Notes: generated by a model not told the origin, from the letters alone. A stretch of 64,000 nucleotides of DNA from Suttonella sp. R2A3 (GCF_021513215.1 NZ_CP090975.1:1520001-1584000); one strand, 5' to 3'. Positions 21,277-31,655 are shown, numbered from the stretch's first letter. Translations and numbers: made by a program.

Positions 21277-21279
21277 GCC

Positions 21280-22416
21280 TTATTTGCTCGCCTGTTTCAT
21301 GGCGTCAATAAAGCGGGTGAATAACGGTTCTGAATCGCGCGGGCCAGCGCTGGCCTCTGGGTGGCCTTGAAAGCCAAAAGCTGGCGCATCGGTGTAGGCC
21401 AGGCCTTGTAATGTACCGTCAAAGAGTGAGCGGTGGGTGGCGCGAACATTCTCTGGCAAAGTCGCCTCATCGACAGCAAAGCCGTGGTTTTGTGAGGTGA
21501 TCATCACCTGTTTGCTGTCCAGGTCTTGTACCGGATGGTTCGCACCATGATGACCGTGATTCATTTTCAGCGTTTTCGCGCCACAGGCGAGCCCAAGTAA
21601 CTGGTGTCCTAAGCAGATGCCAAAGGTGGGGATTTTGTGCTCAATAAAGGTTTGAATAGTGGCGACGATGTCGGTGAGTGGTTCAGGATCGCCTGGGCCA
21701 TTAGATAGGAAAATACCATCAGGGTTGAGCGCTAGCGCCTCTTCGGCGGTAGTATGTGCAGGTACTATGGTGACGCGGCAGCCGTGCTCGGCAAGTAAGC
21801 GGAAGATGTTGCTTTTTGTGCCAAAGTCGTAGGCGAGCACATGCCAGTGCGCGTCCTGTTGCTTGGCATAAGCATTGCTGTCAATTTGCCAGATGGACTC
21901 GCCCGACCAAGGCTGCTGTTCTTTAACGCTCACCCCGCTGGCAAGGTCTTGCCCGCTCATCGAAGGGTGCGCTTTAGCGGCAGCAATCGCTTCGTTTTCA
22001 TCGATCTCATCGCCAGCCATCAAGCAGGCATTTTGTGTGCCATGGGTGCGCAGACGACGGGTGAGCTCGCGAGTATCGATATCGGCGATGCCAATAATAT
22101 TGTTATCACGCAGGTAATCAGGCAATGATTGTTCAGCGCGCCACGAGCTGTAAAGCTCAGGAACATCGCGCACGACTAAACCCGCAGCGTGGGTTTTCGA
22201 TGATTCAACATCAAGCGTGTTAACGCCAGTATTACCAATATGAGGGTAGGTGAGGGTAACGATTTGTTGGTCATAAGACGGATCGGTGAGGATTTCCTGA
22301 TAGCCAGTCATCGAGGTGTTAAACACCAGTTCGCCGCAGCGCATGCCGTCTGCACCGATGGCGCGACCCCGAAAAACACTGCCATCTGCCAAAGCTAAAA
22401 TCGCCACTCTTTGCAC
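21280..22416 (-). CDS. carA: Carbamoyl-phosphate synthase small subunit
   Basis: 378 residues. The N-terminal CPSase_sm domain ([32 protein letters not shown]) is followed by a class I glutamine amidotransferase with the nucleophile Cys268 in [11 protein letters not shown] and the His352/Glu354 pair in GFQGHPEAS. It supplies ammonia to CarB. The start is GTG, preceded by GGAGAAAGG. First gene of carA-leuE-carB. Confidence 0.97.
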   Translation of the reverse strand: MQRVAILALADGSVFRGRAIGADGMRCGELVFNTSMTGYQEILTDPSYDQQIVTLTYPHIGNTGVNTLDVESSKTHAAGLVVRDVPELYSSWRAEQSLPDYLRDNNIIGIADIDTRELTRRLRTHGTQNACLMAGDEIDENEAIAAAKAHPSMSGQDLASGVSVKEQQPWSGESIWQIDSNAYAKQQDAHWHVLAYDFGTKSNIFRLLAEHGCRVTIVPAHTTAEEALALNPDGIFLSNGPGDPEPLTDIVATIQTFIEHKIPTFGICLGHQLLGLACGAKTLKMNHGHHGANHPVQDLDSKQVMITSQNHGFAVDEATLPENVRATHRSLFDGTLQGLAYTDAPAFGFQGHPEASAGPRDSEPLFTRFIDAMKQASK

Positions 22417-22542
22417 TGCCTTTCTCCGTCTTATTTAAGTCAAACCTGTTTAGTATAGTTAATTTTTAGAATCCTTGGTAGAGGGGAATGAGCAGTCTTT
22501 TGAATTGGCAGAAAAAATAACTTTTGTATTATGTGATGGCGC

Positions 22543-23433
22543 TTAAACGAATAAATGGCCAAGAGCGAATAAGGCGTTAATCCATAAATTAATTTGCACG
22601 ATGGCTTTAAGCTCTTTGCCGACTATCGCTGGTTGTTTTGCGCGCAGGATGATGCGCAGATGTTTGATAATCAGCGGTAGCGCGAGCAACCATAGCAGCG
22701 AGAACCAATAGTTAGTGATAATGGCATAACAGGCGTAGCAGAGTAGGGCGATAGTCATCATAAACAGCTGTTGCCAGCGTGCTAACTGCCAACCCAGACA
22801 AACGGCAATCGTGTGTTTGCCGCTAGAGTGGTCGGTTTCGATGTCGCGTAAGTTATTGATATGCAGCACAGTGGCGGCGAGTAAACCACAGCCGATGGCG
22901 ATCAGCCACACTGGCGCGCTGTAATGCGCGGTTTGTAAATAATAGCTGCCACAAACAGCGAGCAGGCCAAAAAAGAGAAAAACAGCGACCTCGCCAAGAC
23001 CGTAATAGCCGTAGGCGTAGCGACCTACGGTATAGCCGATGGCGGCGAGTATCGCGATAATTCCAAGCACCATAAAATCCAGCGCCTGAGCCCAGCTTTG
23101 GACGCTGATCGCAATCAGTAATGCGCCACTTAACAGGGTTAAGATCGCACACACCATCATGATGTGCTTTGCCGTGCTCACACCTAAGATACCGCTGGCA
23201 ACTAAGCGTCGAGGGCCTGAGCGGTGTTCGTCTGTGCCGCGGATGCCATCGCCATAATCATTGGCGATATTCGATAACGATTGCAGGCCGATGGTGGTTA
23301 GCAGCATCAGCGCAAAGGTGAGTGCGGAAAAAGCGCCATAAGCGGCTGCCATGGCGTTACCGGGGAGCATGACGGCGATAGAGAGTAACAGCGTGCGTGG
23401 GCGAATGAGTTCAAGGAGGTGAAGACCGCTCAA
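22543..23433 (-). CDS. menA: 1,4-dihydroxy-2-naphthoate prenyltransferase MenA
   Basis: 296 residues, UbiA superfamily with about nine helices. The aspartate motif NDYGDGIRGTDEHRSGPRR near residue 57 and the second loop NNLRDIETDHSSGKHTI near 193 bind prenyl diphosphate and Mg; their form is that of MenA rather than UbiA. It would attach the polyprenyl tail in menaquinone synthesis, indicating menaquinone-based anaerobic respiration. The start is a TTG preceded by AAGGAA. No other men gene is in the window. It is 11 bases after trmL. Confidence 0.9.
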   Translation of the reverse strand: MSGLHLLELIRPRTLLLSIAVMLPGNAMAAAYGAFSALTFALMLLTTIGLQSLSNIANDYGDGIRGTDEHRSGPRRLVASGILGVSTAKHIMMVCAILTLLSGALLIAISVQSWAQALDFMVLGIIAILAAIGYTVGRYAYGYYGLGEVAVFLFFGLLAVCGSYYLQTAHYSAPVWLIAIGCGLLAATVLHINNLRDIETDHSSGKHTIAVCLGWQLARWQQLFMMTIALLCYACYAIITNYWFSLLWLLALPLIIKHLRIILRAKQPAIVGKELKAIVQINLWINALFALGHLFV

Positions 23434-23444
23434 GATGATTCCTT

Positions 23445-23906
23445 TTATAATAATCCAGCAAAGCCAGTTTGGCGCAAGGCCTCATAGAGTACCACGGCAA
23501 CGCTGTTCGATAAATTGAGGCTGCGTGAATCGGCGTGCATCGGTAGACGTAGTTTGTGTTCGGTGGCTAACGCGGCATGTGCTTGTAGCGAAAGACCTGC
23601 GGTTTCGCTACCAAAAAGCAGTACATCGTCTTCGCTAAAGTGCGCATCGTATACGCTCCGCGTACCACGTGTGGTGAGCGCCCAAATGGTTCGCTCGCCC
23701 ATCGCCTGATAAAAAGCGTCCCAATGGTCGTGATGGATGACCGCGGCAAACTCCGCATAATCCATCCCCGCACGACGCAGGCGCTTGTCATCCCACACAA
23801 AACCCAGCGGGTGAATCAGATGCAGGGTGGTGGCAGTATTCGCGCAGAGACGAATTACATTACCCGTATTGGGGGGAATCTGCGGTTGAAAGAGTGCGAT
23901 ATGCAT
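23445..23906 (-). CDS. trmL: tRNA (cytidine/uridine-34-2'-O)-methyltransferase TrmL
   Basis: 153 residues from the ATG at 23906 (MHIALFQPQIPPNTGNVIRL); a GTG four codons upstream overlaps the MATE gene. SPOUT-class motifs are complete: PPNTGNVIRLCANT, GFVWDDKRLRRAGMDY, LFGSETAGL and the knot segment SRSLNLSNSVAVVLYEALRQ. TrmL methylates the ribose of position 34 in tRNA-Leu isoacceptors. Length matches E. coli TrmL (157). Confidence 0.94.
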   Translation of the reverse strand: MHIALFQPQIPPNTGNVIRLCANTATTLHLIHPLGFVWDDKRLRRAGMDYAEFAAVIHHDHWDAFYQAMGERTIWALTTRGTRSVYDAHFSEDDVLLFGSETAGLSLQAHAALATEHKLRLPMHADSRSLNLSNSVAVVLYEALRQTGFAGLL

Positions 23907-23908
23907 GA

Positions 23909-25318
23909 TTATGGCCACCGTTTACTAAAAGGCCATAGCGCAGCGCTACGGCGTTGATCACGACGACGCTGTCGTCTGAGTTGAAGTTCGCCAGATTCAT
24001 AACGCGCGACAAGGCGTTGCGCAACCAGCCAACCAATGATGCTCACGATAATTCCCTCACTCATATAACCGTAGAGTACACCGCGTGCGCCGAACAAATG
24101 CTGTCCTAAATAGACCAAAGGTACCGAACCGAGCAAAACGCGAGCAAGGTTGGTAAGGGTTGAATAAAACGGCCGACCAAGGTTGTTAAACGAGGCGTTT
24201 AAGAAAAAGATCATCCCGTTAAAGCCAAAAAGCAGGGTCATGCCGCTACAAAACAGCACTAATAGCTCAACCGCCTCGTCGTTTAAAGAAAACCAGTGTG
24301 GCAGTTGGTGGCGTAACAAAAATAGCACCGTGGTCATCGCAACCACCACCAGCCAATTGAATTTTAATGCCTGCCATAAAGTGTCACGCACGCGGTCAAA
24401 ACGGCCAGCGCCAGCGTTTTGACCGACAATAGGGGCAACTGCACCAGATAAGGCAAATACGACGGCTAAACTCATCGGCACCAAACGCATCACCACCGCG
24501 AATGCCGCGACAGCGCCATCACCAAAGGGTGCCATCATCCGCGCAGCAAAGGCGGCGCTAAATGGGGTGGCGATATTAGTGAGCACCGATGGGAAAGCAA
24601 TCGCCATTGCCGGGCTAATATCCTGCAACCAGGCAGAGAATGACCAGCGGGTGATCAAACGGAAACGACCAATAATGGCCCACCACGACAGACTAAGCGC
24701 AACCACTTGCGAGGCAACCGTTGCCCAGGCGGCACCAGAAAGCCCCCAATCAAAAACAAAAATAAAGATCGGATCAAGCACAGCATTGGTCAATGCGCCA
24801 GTAATGGCGATCCACATCGACAGCTTGGCCTCGCCCATTGCGCGGATAATTTGCCCGCCACACATCCCGAGCAACATGGCGAGTGTTCCTGGGATGACGA
24901 TTGCAAGGTAGTCAGCGGCGTATTGTTTGGTTGGCCCACTGGCACCGACCCAAGCGAGTAATGTGTCGCGAAAGATAAAAGCGATGGTGGCGACCACAGC
25001 GATAATCACAAAACCCAGCAAAGGAATATTCATCGCCATGCGCGCAGCCCCATCGCGATCGTTCATGCCTAAGTGGCGGGAGACCAGCACACTGGTGGTG
25101 ATGGCAAGCGCGAGTGCTATTGAACGGACAAAAAAGAGTACGGATCCGGCAAAGCCGACCCCGGCGGCGAGCGCGGATTCACCGAGTAAGGAGATAAAAT
25201 AGATATCGATGAAATCGACCAAAAACACCATCATTAAGCCGGTGGCGTTGGTCAGCGACATCACCGATACATGCCGCCACAAGTTGCCTTGTGTGAAGCG
25301 CGCGATAGGTTGGCTCAT
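23909..25318 (-). CDS. MATE-family multidrug/toxin efflux transporter
   Basis: 469 residues with about twelve membrane helices in two homologous halves; GSVLFFVRSIALALAITTSVLVS and VAPIVGQNAGAGRFDRV (the conserved GQN-AGA loop at the start of the second half) are typical of MATE proteins. It probably exports cationic drugs or metabolites in exchange for Na+ or H+. The basic C-terminal tail (LRRQRRRDQRR) is unusually arginine-rich. Its ATG overlaps the DUF815 stop (ATGA), so the two are translationally coupled. Confidence 0.9.
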   Translation of the reverse strand: MSQPIARFTQGNLWRHVSVMSLTNATGLMMVFLVDFIDIYFISLLGESALAAGVGFAGSVLFFVRSIALALAITTSVLVSRHLGMNDRDGAARMAMNIPLLGFVIIAVVATIAFIFRDTLLAWVGASGPTKQYAADYLAIVIPGTLAMLLGMCGGQIIRAMGEAKLSMWIAITGALTNAVLDPIFIFVFDWGLSGAAWATVASQVVALSLSWWAIIGRFRLITRWSFSAWLQDISPAMAIAFPSVLTNIATPFSAAFAARMMAPFGDGAVAAFAVVMRLVPMSLAVVFALSGAVAPIVGQNAGAGRFDRVRDTLWQALKFNWLVVVAMTTVLFLLRHQLPHWFSLNDEAVELLVLFCSGMTLLFGFNGMIFFLNASFNNLGRPFYSTLTNLARVLLGSVPLVYLGQHLFGARGVLYGYMSEGIIVSIIGWLVAQRLVARYESGELQLRRQRRRDQRRSAALWPFSKRWP

Positions 25319-26079
25319 TCGCCTGCCTGGTAGTGGCGCACAAATTGTGCCGCAACCCGCGCACTGCGTGAACCGCGTGCTAATGCAAATTGCAGCGCGC
25401 TGCGCTCAATCTGTTCATCATATTCAATGCCGCTCTGCTTGAGCCAATACGCGACAGCGGTTAAATAACCGCTTTGCGAGAGCGGATGAAAGGCAAGTCG
25501 TAGCCCGAAGCGTTCGGAGAGCGAAATATGCTCTTCGATGTCTTCTTGCGGATGGATGGCGCGTTCATCGCTATGGTATTCGCTCAGTAAATGGCGGCGG
25601 TTTGAGGTAACACACAGCATCACATTATCAGGGATGCCTTGTAATGAACCATCAAGTACTGCTTTGAGTGCGCGATAGCTGCCATCGTCAGCAGCAAAAG
25701 AGAGGTCATCGATGTAGAGCAGATAATGCTGCGTATCGCGTTTGCCAAGTAACCACAGCAAATACGCCAGCTCGTCAAGGTCATCGCAGGCAAGCTGGAC
25801 AATCGATAAGTGAGCAAACGCGTGGAACAGGGCGCGCACTAACGAGGATTTACCCGTACCACGAGCGCCCCATAGCAGCATGTGGTTATATGGTTGATTG
25901 TTTAAAAATGCTGCGACATTGCTGTGCGCTGCGGTTTTTTGCGTGTCAATCCCGAGCAAGTCATCAAGTAATACATCATCACGCACGCTAATTGGCACCA
26001 GTTGCCACGCGCCTTGCCATTGCAGGCGGGCAAAGGCGCGATTTCCTGCGGCTTCGGCATCGGTTAATGCATCGTACAT
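25315..26079 (-). CDS. DUF815-family AAA+ ATPase
   Basis: 254 residues. It shows a Walker A (LLWGARGTGKSSLVRALF near residue 70), Walker B (YLLYIDDLSF near 119), sensor 1 (MLCVTSNRRHLL) and the RFGLRLAFHPLSQSGYL segment that marks DUF815 proteins. A good AAGGAG site precedes the ATG. The family is widespread and conserved but its substrate is not established. It sits between prfC and a coupled MATE gene. Confidence 0.88.
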   Translation of the reverse strand: MYDALTDAEAAGNRAFARLQWQGAWQLVPISVRDDVLLDDLLGIDTQKTAAHSNVAAFLNNQPYNHMLLWGARGTGKSSLVRALFHAFAHLSIVQLACDDLDELAYLLWLLGKRDTQHYLLYIDDLSFAADDGSYRALKAVLDGSLQGIPDNVMLCVTSNRRHLLSEYHSDERAIHPQEDIEEHISLSERFGLRLAFHPLSQSGYLTAVAYWLKQSGIEYDEQIERSALQFALARGSRSARVAAQFVRHYQAGE

Positions 26080-26094
26080 GACTTGCTCCTTAAG

Positions 26095-27681
26095 CTATTG
26101 CGCCAAATGATCGCGGGTGGCGCTGAATTCGATATCAGGGAAGCGCTCTTGGGTGAGCTGCAAGTTAACCCTTGACGGGGCAACATAGACCAGCTGGCCG
26201 TAGTGATCATGTGCCAGATTGGCCTGATTTTTATCGACAAACTGCTTGAGCGCTTTATCGTTGGGGGCTTCTACCCAACGCGCGGTCGCGACATTGACCC
26301 CTTCAAACTGACAATCCACTTTATATTCGGTTTGTAACCGCGCTTGCACGACGTCAAATTGCAGCACCCCGATTGCGCCGAGGATTAAATCATTACCCAT
26401 GATTGGTTTGAAAAATTGCGTGGCGCCCTCTTCGCAGAGCTGTTCTAGCCCTTTGAGTAACGCTTTCATTTTCAGCGGGTCTTTGAGTTGGACGCGACGA
26501 AAGAGCTCAGGAGCGAAGTCGGGGATGCCGGTAAATTGTAATTCTTCGCCGGAGGTGAAGGTATCGCCGATGCGAATCGTGCCGTGGTTGTGGATGCCGA
26601 TGATGTCGCCGGCAACGGCTTTGGTCGCTTGATCGCGTTCTGCGGCGAGAAAGGTCAGCGCATCTGGGATTTTTACATCACGCGCCAAACGTACTTGGCG
26701 CAGCTTTATGCCGGGGGTAAAGGTACCGGAATTGATGCGTAAAAAGGCAATTCGGTCACGATGTTTCGGATCCATATTGGCCTGGATTTTAAACACAAAG
26801 CCGCTAAAGGTGTCTTCGGAAGGGTGTACTTCACGGACAGTGGTTTTGCGCGCACGCGGTGCAGGTGCGTATTTAGCAAAGTCGTTAAGCATTTCGCGTA
26901 CCCCGAAATTACCAATCGCGGAGCCAAAAAAGACCGGGGTTAAGTCACCCTTGAGATATGCCTCTTGATCAAACGTATTGCTGGCTTCACGAATGAGTTC
27001 GATTTCATCACGAAAATCGGCAATCATGTCGGGCAGTAATTCATCTAGGCGCGGGTTATCCAGGCCATCGACTTCTTCCCCTACATTCACCAAAGACCCT
27101 TTGCCGGATTCGTAAAAATACACTTTATCTTCTAACAGGTGATAAACGCCTTTTAAGCTTCGCCCCATGCCAATCGGCCAGGTGATCGGCGCGCAATCGA
27201 TTTTTAACACATCCTCAACCTCGTCAATCAACTCCATCGGGTCGCGTCCTTCGCGGTCGAGCTTGTTGATAAAGGTAAAAATTGGGGTGTCACGCAGGCG
27301 GCAGACTTCCATCAGCTTGATCGTGCGTTCTTCAACCCCTTTTGCGCAATCAATCACCATCAGCGCAGAGTCGACAGCGGTGAGTGTGCGGTAGGTGTCT
27401 TCAGAGAAATCTTCGTGCCCTGGGGTGTCGAGTAAGTTGATCACTTTGCCTTGATAAGGAAACTGCATCACCGAACTGGTTACAGAAATACCGCGTTCCT
27501 GCTCCATCGCCATCCAGTCAGAGGTGGCGTGGCGCGCGGCTTTACGGCCCTTAACTGTTCCGGCGAGCTGAATCGCTCCGCCAAAAAGCAGCAGTTTTTC
27601 GGTAAGGGTTGTTTTACCCGCATCTGGGTGAGAAATGATCGCAAAAGTGCGACGATCCCGATAATCGTTAGATAAATCCAC
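26095..27681 (-). CDS. prfC: Peptide chain release factor 3
   Basis: 528 residues. The translational GTPase domain has [15 protein letters not shown] (G1), the switch region with [11 protein letters not shown] (G2), [16 protein letters not shown] (G3) and [10 protein letters not shown] (G4), followed by the RF3 C-terminal domains. RF3 uses GTP to release RF1/RF2 from the ribosome after termination. The start is GTG (27679-27681) with AAGGA upstream. Length equals that of E. coli RF3 (529). Confidence 0.96.
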   Translation of the reverse strand: MDLSNDYRDRRTFAIISHPDAGKTTLTEKLLLFGGAIQLAGTVKGRKAARHATSDWMAMEQERGISVTSSVMQFPYQGKVINLLDTPGHEDFSEDTYRTLTAVDSALMVIDCAKGVEERTIKLMEVCRLRDTPIFTFINKLDREGRDPMELIDEVEDVLKIDCAPITWPIGMGRSLKGVYHLLEDKVYFYESGKGSLVNVGEEVDGLDNPRLDELLPDMIADFRDEIELIREASNTFDQEAYLKGDLTPVFFGSAIGNFGVREMLNDFAKYAPAPRARKTTVREVHPSEDTFSGFVFKIQANMDPKHRDRIAFLRINSGTFTPGIKLRQVRLARDVKIPDALTFLAAERDQATKAVAGDIIGIHNHGTIRIGDTFTSGEELQFTGIPDFAPELFRRVQLKDPLKMKALLKGLEQLCEEGATQFFKPIMGNDLILGAIGVLQFDVVQARLQTEYKVDCQFEGVNVATARWVEAPNDKALKQFVDKNQANLAHDHYGQLVYVAPSRVNLQLTQERFPDIEFSATRDHLAQ

Positions 27682-27857
27682 TTAATTCAAATCCTTATTA
27701 TGCACAGCACGGCTGATCTACTGACAGGTTGCAAACCGGCTATTTTAACATAGACCGCGCTGACCTCGGCGCGCTTTTCCTTCTGTGGGAGAGGGTTTGT
27801 TCTATGACCAAGGCGCTAAGGTATGATGGTGCTTTGTTAGCGAGAGGAGGGGTGCAG

Positions 27858-28130
27858 ATGTTATGTAAGCGTTTTATAGTCAGCGGTCGTGTGCAAGGCG
27901 TGGCTTTTCGCTATTACACCCAAAAACAAGCGAAGGCACTTGAAGTGTGCGGTTATGTACGTAATCTTGAAGATGGGCGGGTAGAAGTGCTCGCTCAAGG
28001 GGATGAGGCGGCGATTGAGGCGCTAAGCGTTTGGTTGTGGCAAGGCCCACCCGCGGCAAGCGTGGAAAACGTTGGTGAAATAACGTGTGCAGCGGATGAG
28101 GCGTTAACGAATTTTGTGATTACTGATTAA
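27858..28130 (+). CDS. Acylphosphatase
   Basis: 90 residues from the ATG at 27858, selected because AGGAGGGG is just upstream and the product then has the normal length; the open frame extends to 27729 without homology. The active-site loop VQGVAFRYYTQKQA (catalytic arginine) and GYVRNLEDGRVEVLAQGD (catalytic asparagine) are intact. It hydrolyses acyl phosphates such as acetyl phosphate or 1,3-bisphosphoglycerate. Its end overlaps the convergent arsR-like gene by 11 bp. Confidence 0.93.
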   Translation: MLCKRFIVSGRVQGVAFRYYTQKQAKALEVCGYVRNLEDGRVEVLAQGDEAAIEALSVWLWQGPPAASVENVGEITCAADEALTNFVITD

Positions 28131-28431
28131 CAGATTTGGCGAAATCAGAGCAGTATAGACCGTGTAACGTCGCGAGTATGATTTGCAGGTTATCGTTACT
28201 AATATAATAGGTTAGGGTGCGGTGGTCGCGGGTGAAATCGACAATATTGGCTTCGCGTAAAATTGCCAAGTGATTAGACATTGAGGTTTGTGCGATACCA
28301 ACAATCTCGATGAGTTCGGTGACATTGCGCGGTTGTTCGACTAAGGCACACAACGCCATTAAACGGTGTTTATTGGCGATGAGCTTGAGTAACTGTGAGA
28401 CTTCGTCAGCCTGAGCGAGCATGGCATCCAT
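28120..28431 (-). CDS. ArsR-family winged-helix regulator
   Basis: 103 residues with the ArsR fold: LLKLIANKHRLMALCALVEQP, VTELIEIVGIAQTSMSNHLAILREA (helix-turn-helix) and VDFTRDHRTLTYYI (wing). The CxC metal site found in arsenic or cadmium sensors is missing; the only cysteines are at about residues 28 and 94. It could be a thiol or sulfide sensor of the BigR/YgaV type or respond to another signal. It lies directly upstream of a SLAC1-type channel gene on the other side of a 42-bp gap (regulator downstream in transcription). Confidence 0.87.
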   Translation of the reverse strand: MDAMLAQADEVSQLLKLIANKHRLMALCALVEQPRNVTELIEIVGIAQTSMSNHLAILREANIVDFTRDHRTLTYYISNDNLQIILATLHGLYCSDFAKSVNQ

Positions 28432-28473
28432 GGGTTGCTTCCTTAAAAATTATGTAATATATCACAAGAATAC

Positions 28474-29436
28474 TCATTCTTCTTCGATACAAATCTCTTT
28501 ATGATAAATCGCGATTAGCGTACGCACGCTTAATAGCACAATCAAAACGCCCAAAATTCCATATAGCACAAGCGCTAAGTTACGATAAAACAAAAGATTT
28601 GTCGCATGAGACATTTGCAGGCTGGCGAGTGTTATGGCGGCCATTGGGAAAGAATACGCCCACCACGACAAATAAAACCGCACTTTGCGTAACAGCGATA
28701 ACTGCATGATCAGTAGCATCAAAATAAAAATACCAAAGAAATACAATACGCGGGCAAAAGCGTCTAATTGTTCGCCATTAAGCTTCATATAAGCGATAAA
28801 ACCAATTGCTGGCGGTGCGAGTAAGATGAAAAAGGTCGGCAGGAGCTTTTCTGGTAGTGGATGATGAAAAATAATCCGATTGAAGAAAATAACCAATAAA
28901 ATTAACCAAAACACCAGGCCAATACTAAAGAATAACCAGGAAATATCGGCGGGCGCATGGGTGATGCCAGCAATCGGCACAATAATATTGCCTACTGCGG
29001 GAATAAACCACGACGGATTCATGTGTTTGAGCTCAAATTGTGCATTTTGAATCCACATGGTGATGATTTTTAGCGTGAGTGCCAAGTGTACAACGCTGCC
29101 AAGTAGCCAAAACGTCAACGATGCTGTTGTCTGTATGGGTAAAAGGATTATGCTGAACAGCAGTAAACTGATCGAAAAAGCCGGGAAAAAATGCAAGCGT
29201 ATCGGATGGTTGAATTCTTCAGTAACGACCTGTGGGTGTTTGATGATTTTCAGTGCATAAATGACGCTGATCAGGAAAAATAAGGCTGCAGACAGAACAA
29301 TCAGTATTGGGCTAAACTGCCAGTTAAGCGATAATGATTGCTCGATACGCTGACTGGCGATGGTAAGCCCCGCAAACCCCATGATGACCGCGAACATGGA
29401 AATAGGGAAAAATGGTAAACGCATTGGCTGAGACAT
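28474..29436 (-). CDS. SLAC1/TDT-family anion channel or transporter
   Basis: 320 residues with ten hydrophobic helices. The N-terminus (LPFFPISMFAVIMGFAGLTIA) and the WFIPAVGNIIVPIAG segment near residue 145 fit the TehA/SLAC1 (tellurite-resistance/dicarboxylate transporter) fold, where a conserved phenylalanine gates an anion pore. The transported ion is unknown; relatives move chloride, sulfite, tellurite or dicarboxylates. It is likely co-transcribed with, and controlled by, the ArsR-type gene immediately downstream. Confidence 0.85.
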   Translation of the reverse strand: MSQPMRLPFFPISMFAVIMGFAGLTIASQRIEQSLSLNWQFSPILIVLSAALFFLISVIYALKIIKHPQVVTEEFNHPIRLHFFPAFSISLLLFSIILLPIQTTASLTFWLLGSVVHLALTLKIITMWIQNAQFELKHMNPSWFIPAVGNIIVPIAGITHAPADISWLFFSIGLVFWLILLVIFFNRIIFHHPLPEKLLPTFFILLAPPAIGFIAYMKLNGEQLDAFARVLYFFGIFILMLLIMQLSLLRKVRFYLSWWAYSFPMAAITLASLQMSHATNLLFYRNLALVLYGILGVLIVLLSVRTLIAIYHKEICIEEE

Positions 29437-29612
29437 GGCTGTTCCTGAATAGGCAATAGATTGTTAAATAATAATATCATAAAATAATTATATATAAACA
29501 GGTTTGCGGGTAAGCGCGGTGGTGTACTATACCTTGTGCCAGAGTGTCCTAATGCTTGAACTTTCTGAGTTTGCCGCCATCTAATCCACATGATGTTAAA
29601 TGGAGTATCCCT

Positions 29613-31655
29613 ATGCGTGATTTTGCTGCCAACCCACTGTATCACCCACCTGCAGCCCCAGATTTTGTGGCGCTGAAACCTGAACACGTCAGCGCGATTG
29701 CTGCGATTATTGATGAGAATCGAGAGCAGCTTGACGAACTGTTAAAGCAAGACGCATTCACTTGGGATAATCTCATTCTGCCGTTAGAGCGTATGGATGA
29801 TCGCCTGTCACGAGCGTTTTCGCCGATTGGCCACCTATACAGCGTGTGTAGCACCGATGCTTGGCGCCAAGCGTATGAACAAGCGCTGCCGCTATTATCA
29901 GAATACGGCGCTGATATGGCGCAACATAGTGGACTGTACGCCGCGATTAAGTCGTTGCGTGATAGTGAGGATTTTGCTTTGCTGAGCGCTACCCAGAAAA
30001 AAGTGATCGATGACGCTTTGGAAGATTTTGAGCGCAGTGGGGTGGCTTTGCCGGATGCGGAAAAAGCGCGCTTTAAAAAGCTCAGTTTGCGGCTTTCTGA
30101 ATTATCCACCCAGTTTTCCAATCATGTGCTCGATGCGACCGATGCTTGGCATAAATTGATTGATGACGAGGAACAAGCGTTGCAAGGCGTACCACATAGC
30201 GCCAAGGCACTCATGGCAGATTTAGCAAGCCAACACGACCAGCATGGTTTTCGTGTGACTTTAGATGCGCCGGTGGTGATCCCTATTTTAACTTATGCTG
30301 ATGACCGCGGTCTGCGCGGTGAAGTGTATGCAGCGTATAACGCGCGTGCCTCAGACAAAGGGCCAAACGCCAATACCTTTGATAATGCAGCGATCGTTGG
30401 TGAGATTTTAGCGTTGCGGGCGCAGATGGCAGAGATGCTCGGTTTTGCCGATTTTGCCGCGCTATCGGTGGACGATAAGATGGCGAAGACGCCGGCGGCG
30501 GTTGACGCCTTTCTCGACAATTTACTCAAAGCGAGTAAGCAGGCGGGTGAGGCTGATATGGCGGAATTACGCGCCTTTGCTGCGCGTGAACTCGATTTGG
30601 ATGATGTGCAGCCATGGGATGTTGCCTATGTCTCGGAAAAATTGCGGCAGACGAAATACGCGATTTCCCAGGAAGATTTACGCCCCTATTTTCCGGTGTC
30701 TAAGGTGCTTGAAGGGTTGTTTTCGATTAGCGAACGACTCTTTGGTGCGCGCTTTACCCCTAATATAGCGTTGAGCACCTGGCATAAAGATGTGCTCGCC
30801 TATGATGTATTAGCCGATGATGGCTCGGTGCAAGCGCGTTTTTACCTTGATTTATACGCGCGCCAGCAAAAGCGTGGTGGTGCGTGGATGGACGGTGCAG
30901 TACAGCGTTTTCGTGATGGTGAAACGTTGCAGCTACCAGTGGCGTATTTGGTCTGTAATTTCACTCCGCCGGTCGGGGACGAAGAAGCCTACCTCACCCA
31001 TGATGAAGTCACCACCTTATTCCATGAATTTGGCCATGGCTTGCATCATATGCTGAGCGAAGTGGATATCTATAGCGTATCTGGAATCAATGGCGTTGAA
31101 TGGGACGCGGTTGAGCAGCCTAGCCAGTTTATGGAAAACTTTTGCTATACCCGCGAAGGCTTAGACGCGCTCACCCGGCATAAAGACAGTGGCGAGAAAC
31201 TCCCTGATGCACTGTTTAATAAGCTGCTAGCTGCTAAAAACTTCCAATCAGCGATGGCAATGCTGCGTCAGCTGGAATTTTCTTTGTTCGATATGCGGAT
31301 TCACAGCGCCAGTGAACAAGGCCGGCCGGTGCTTGAGGTGCTCGATGAGGTGCGCGCAAAAGTCGCGGTTACGCCAGACTACGCCGATAACCGCTTCCCA
31401 ATGCAATTTGCGCATATTTTTGCCGGTGGCTACGCCGCAGGATATTACAGCTATAAATGGGCTGAAGTGCTTTCTGCTGATAGCTTTAGCGCGTTTGAAG
31501 AAGAAGGGGTGTTCAACCCAGAAGTTGGCGCACGTTTTCGTGATGAAATTCTCGCAGTCGGTGGCGCGCGCAGCAGCATGGAGAGCTTTGTCGCTTTTCG
31601 TGGCCGTGAGCCGAATGTTGATGCGCTACTGCGCCACAACGGGATAAGTCAATGA
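29613..31655 (+). CDS. prlC: Oligopeptidase A (M3 metallopeptidase)
   Basis: 680 residues from the ATG at 29613, which has GGAG seven bases upstream; this equals the length of E. coli oligopeptidase A, while the longer open frame to 29556 adds unrelated residues. The zinc site is TLFHEFGHGLHHML near residue 472, with the second glutamate in the GVEWDAVEQPSQFMENF region. It degrades signal peptides and other short peptides in the cytoplasm. Its TGA overlaps the ATG of the next gene (ATGA). A weak TTGCGG/TATACC promoter lies in the upstream gap. Confidence 0.95.
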   Translation: MRDFAANPLYHPPAAPDFVALKPEHVSAIAAIIDENREQLDELLKQDAFTWDNLILPLERMDDRLSRAFSPIGHLYSVCSTDAWRQAYEQALPLLSEYGADMAQHSGLYAAIKSLRDSEDFALLSATQKKVIDDALEDFERSGVALPDAEKARFKKLSLRLSELSTQFSNHVLDATDAWHKLIDDEEQALQGVPHSAKALMADLASQHDQHGFRVTLDAPVVIPILTYADDRGLRGEVYAAYNARASDKGPNANTFDNAAIVGEILALRAQMAEMLGFADFAALSVDDKMAKTPAAVDAFLDNLLKASKQAGEADMAELRAFAARELDLDDVQPWDVAYVSEKLRQTKYAISQEDLRPYFPVSKVLEGLFSISERLFGARFTPNIALSTWHKDVLAYDVLADDGSVQARFYLDLYARQQKRGGAWMDGAVQRFRDGETLQLPVAYLVCNFTPPVGDEEAYLTHDEVTTLFHEFGHGLHHMLSEVDIYSVSGINGVEWDAVEQPSQFMENFCYTREGLDALTRHKDSGEKLPDALFNKLLAAKNFQSAMAMLRQLEFSLFDMRIHSASEQGRPVLEVLDEVRAKVAVTPDYADNRFPMQFAHIFAGGYAAGYYSYKWAEVLSADSFSAFEEEGVFNPEVGARFRDEILAVGGARSSMESFVAFRGREPNVDALLRHNGISQ

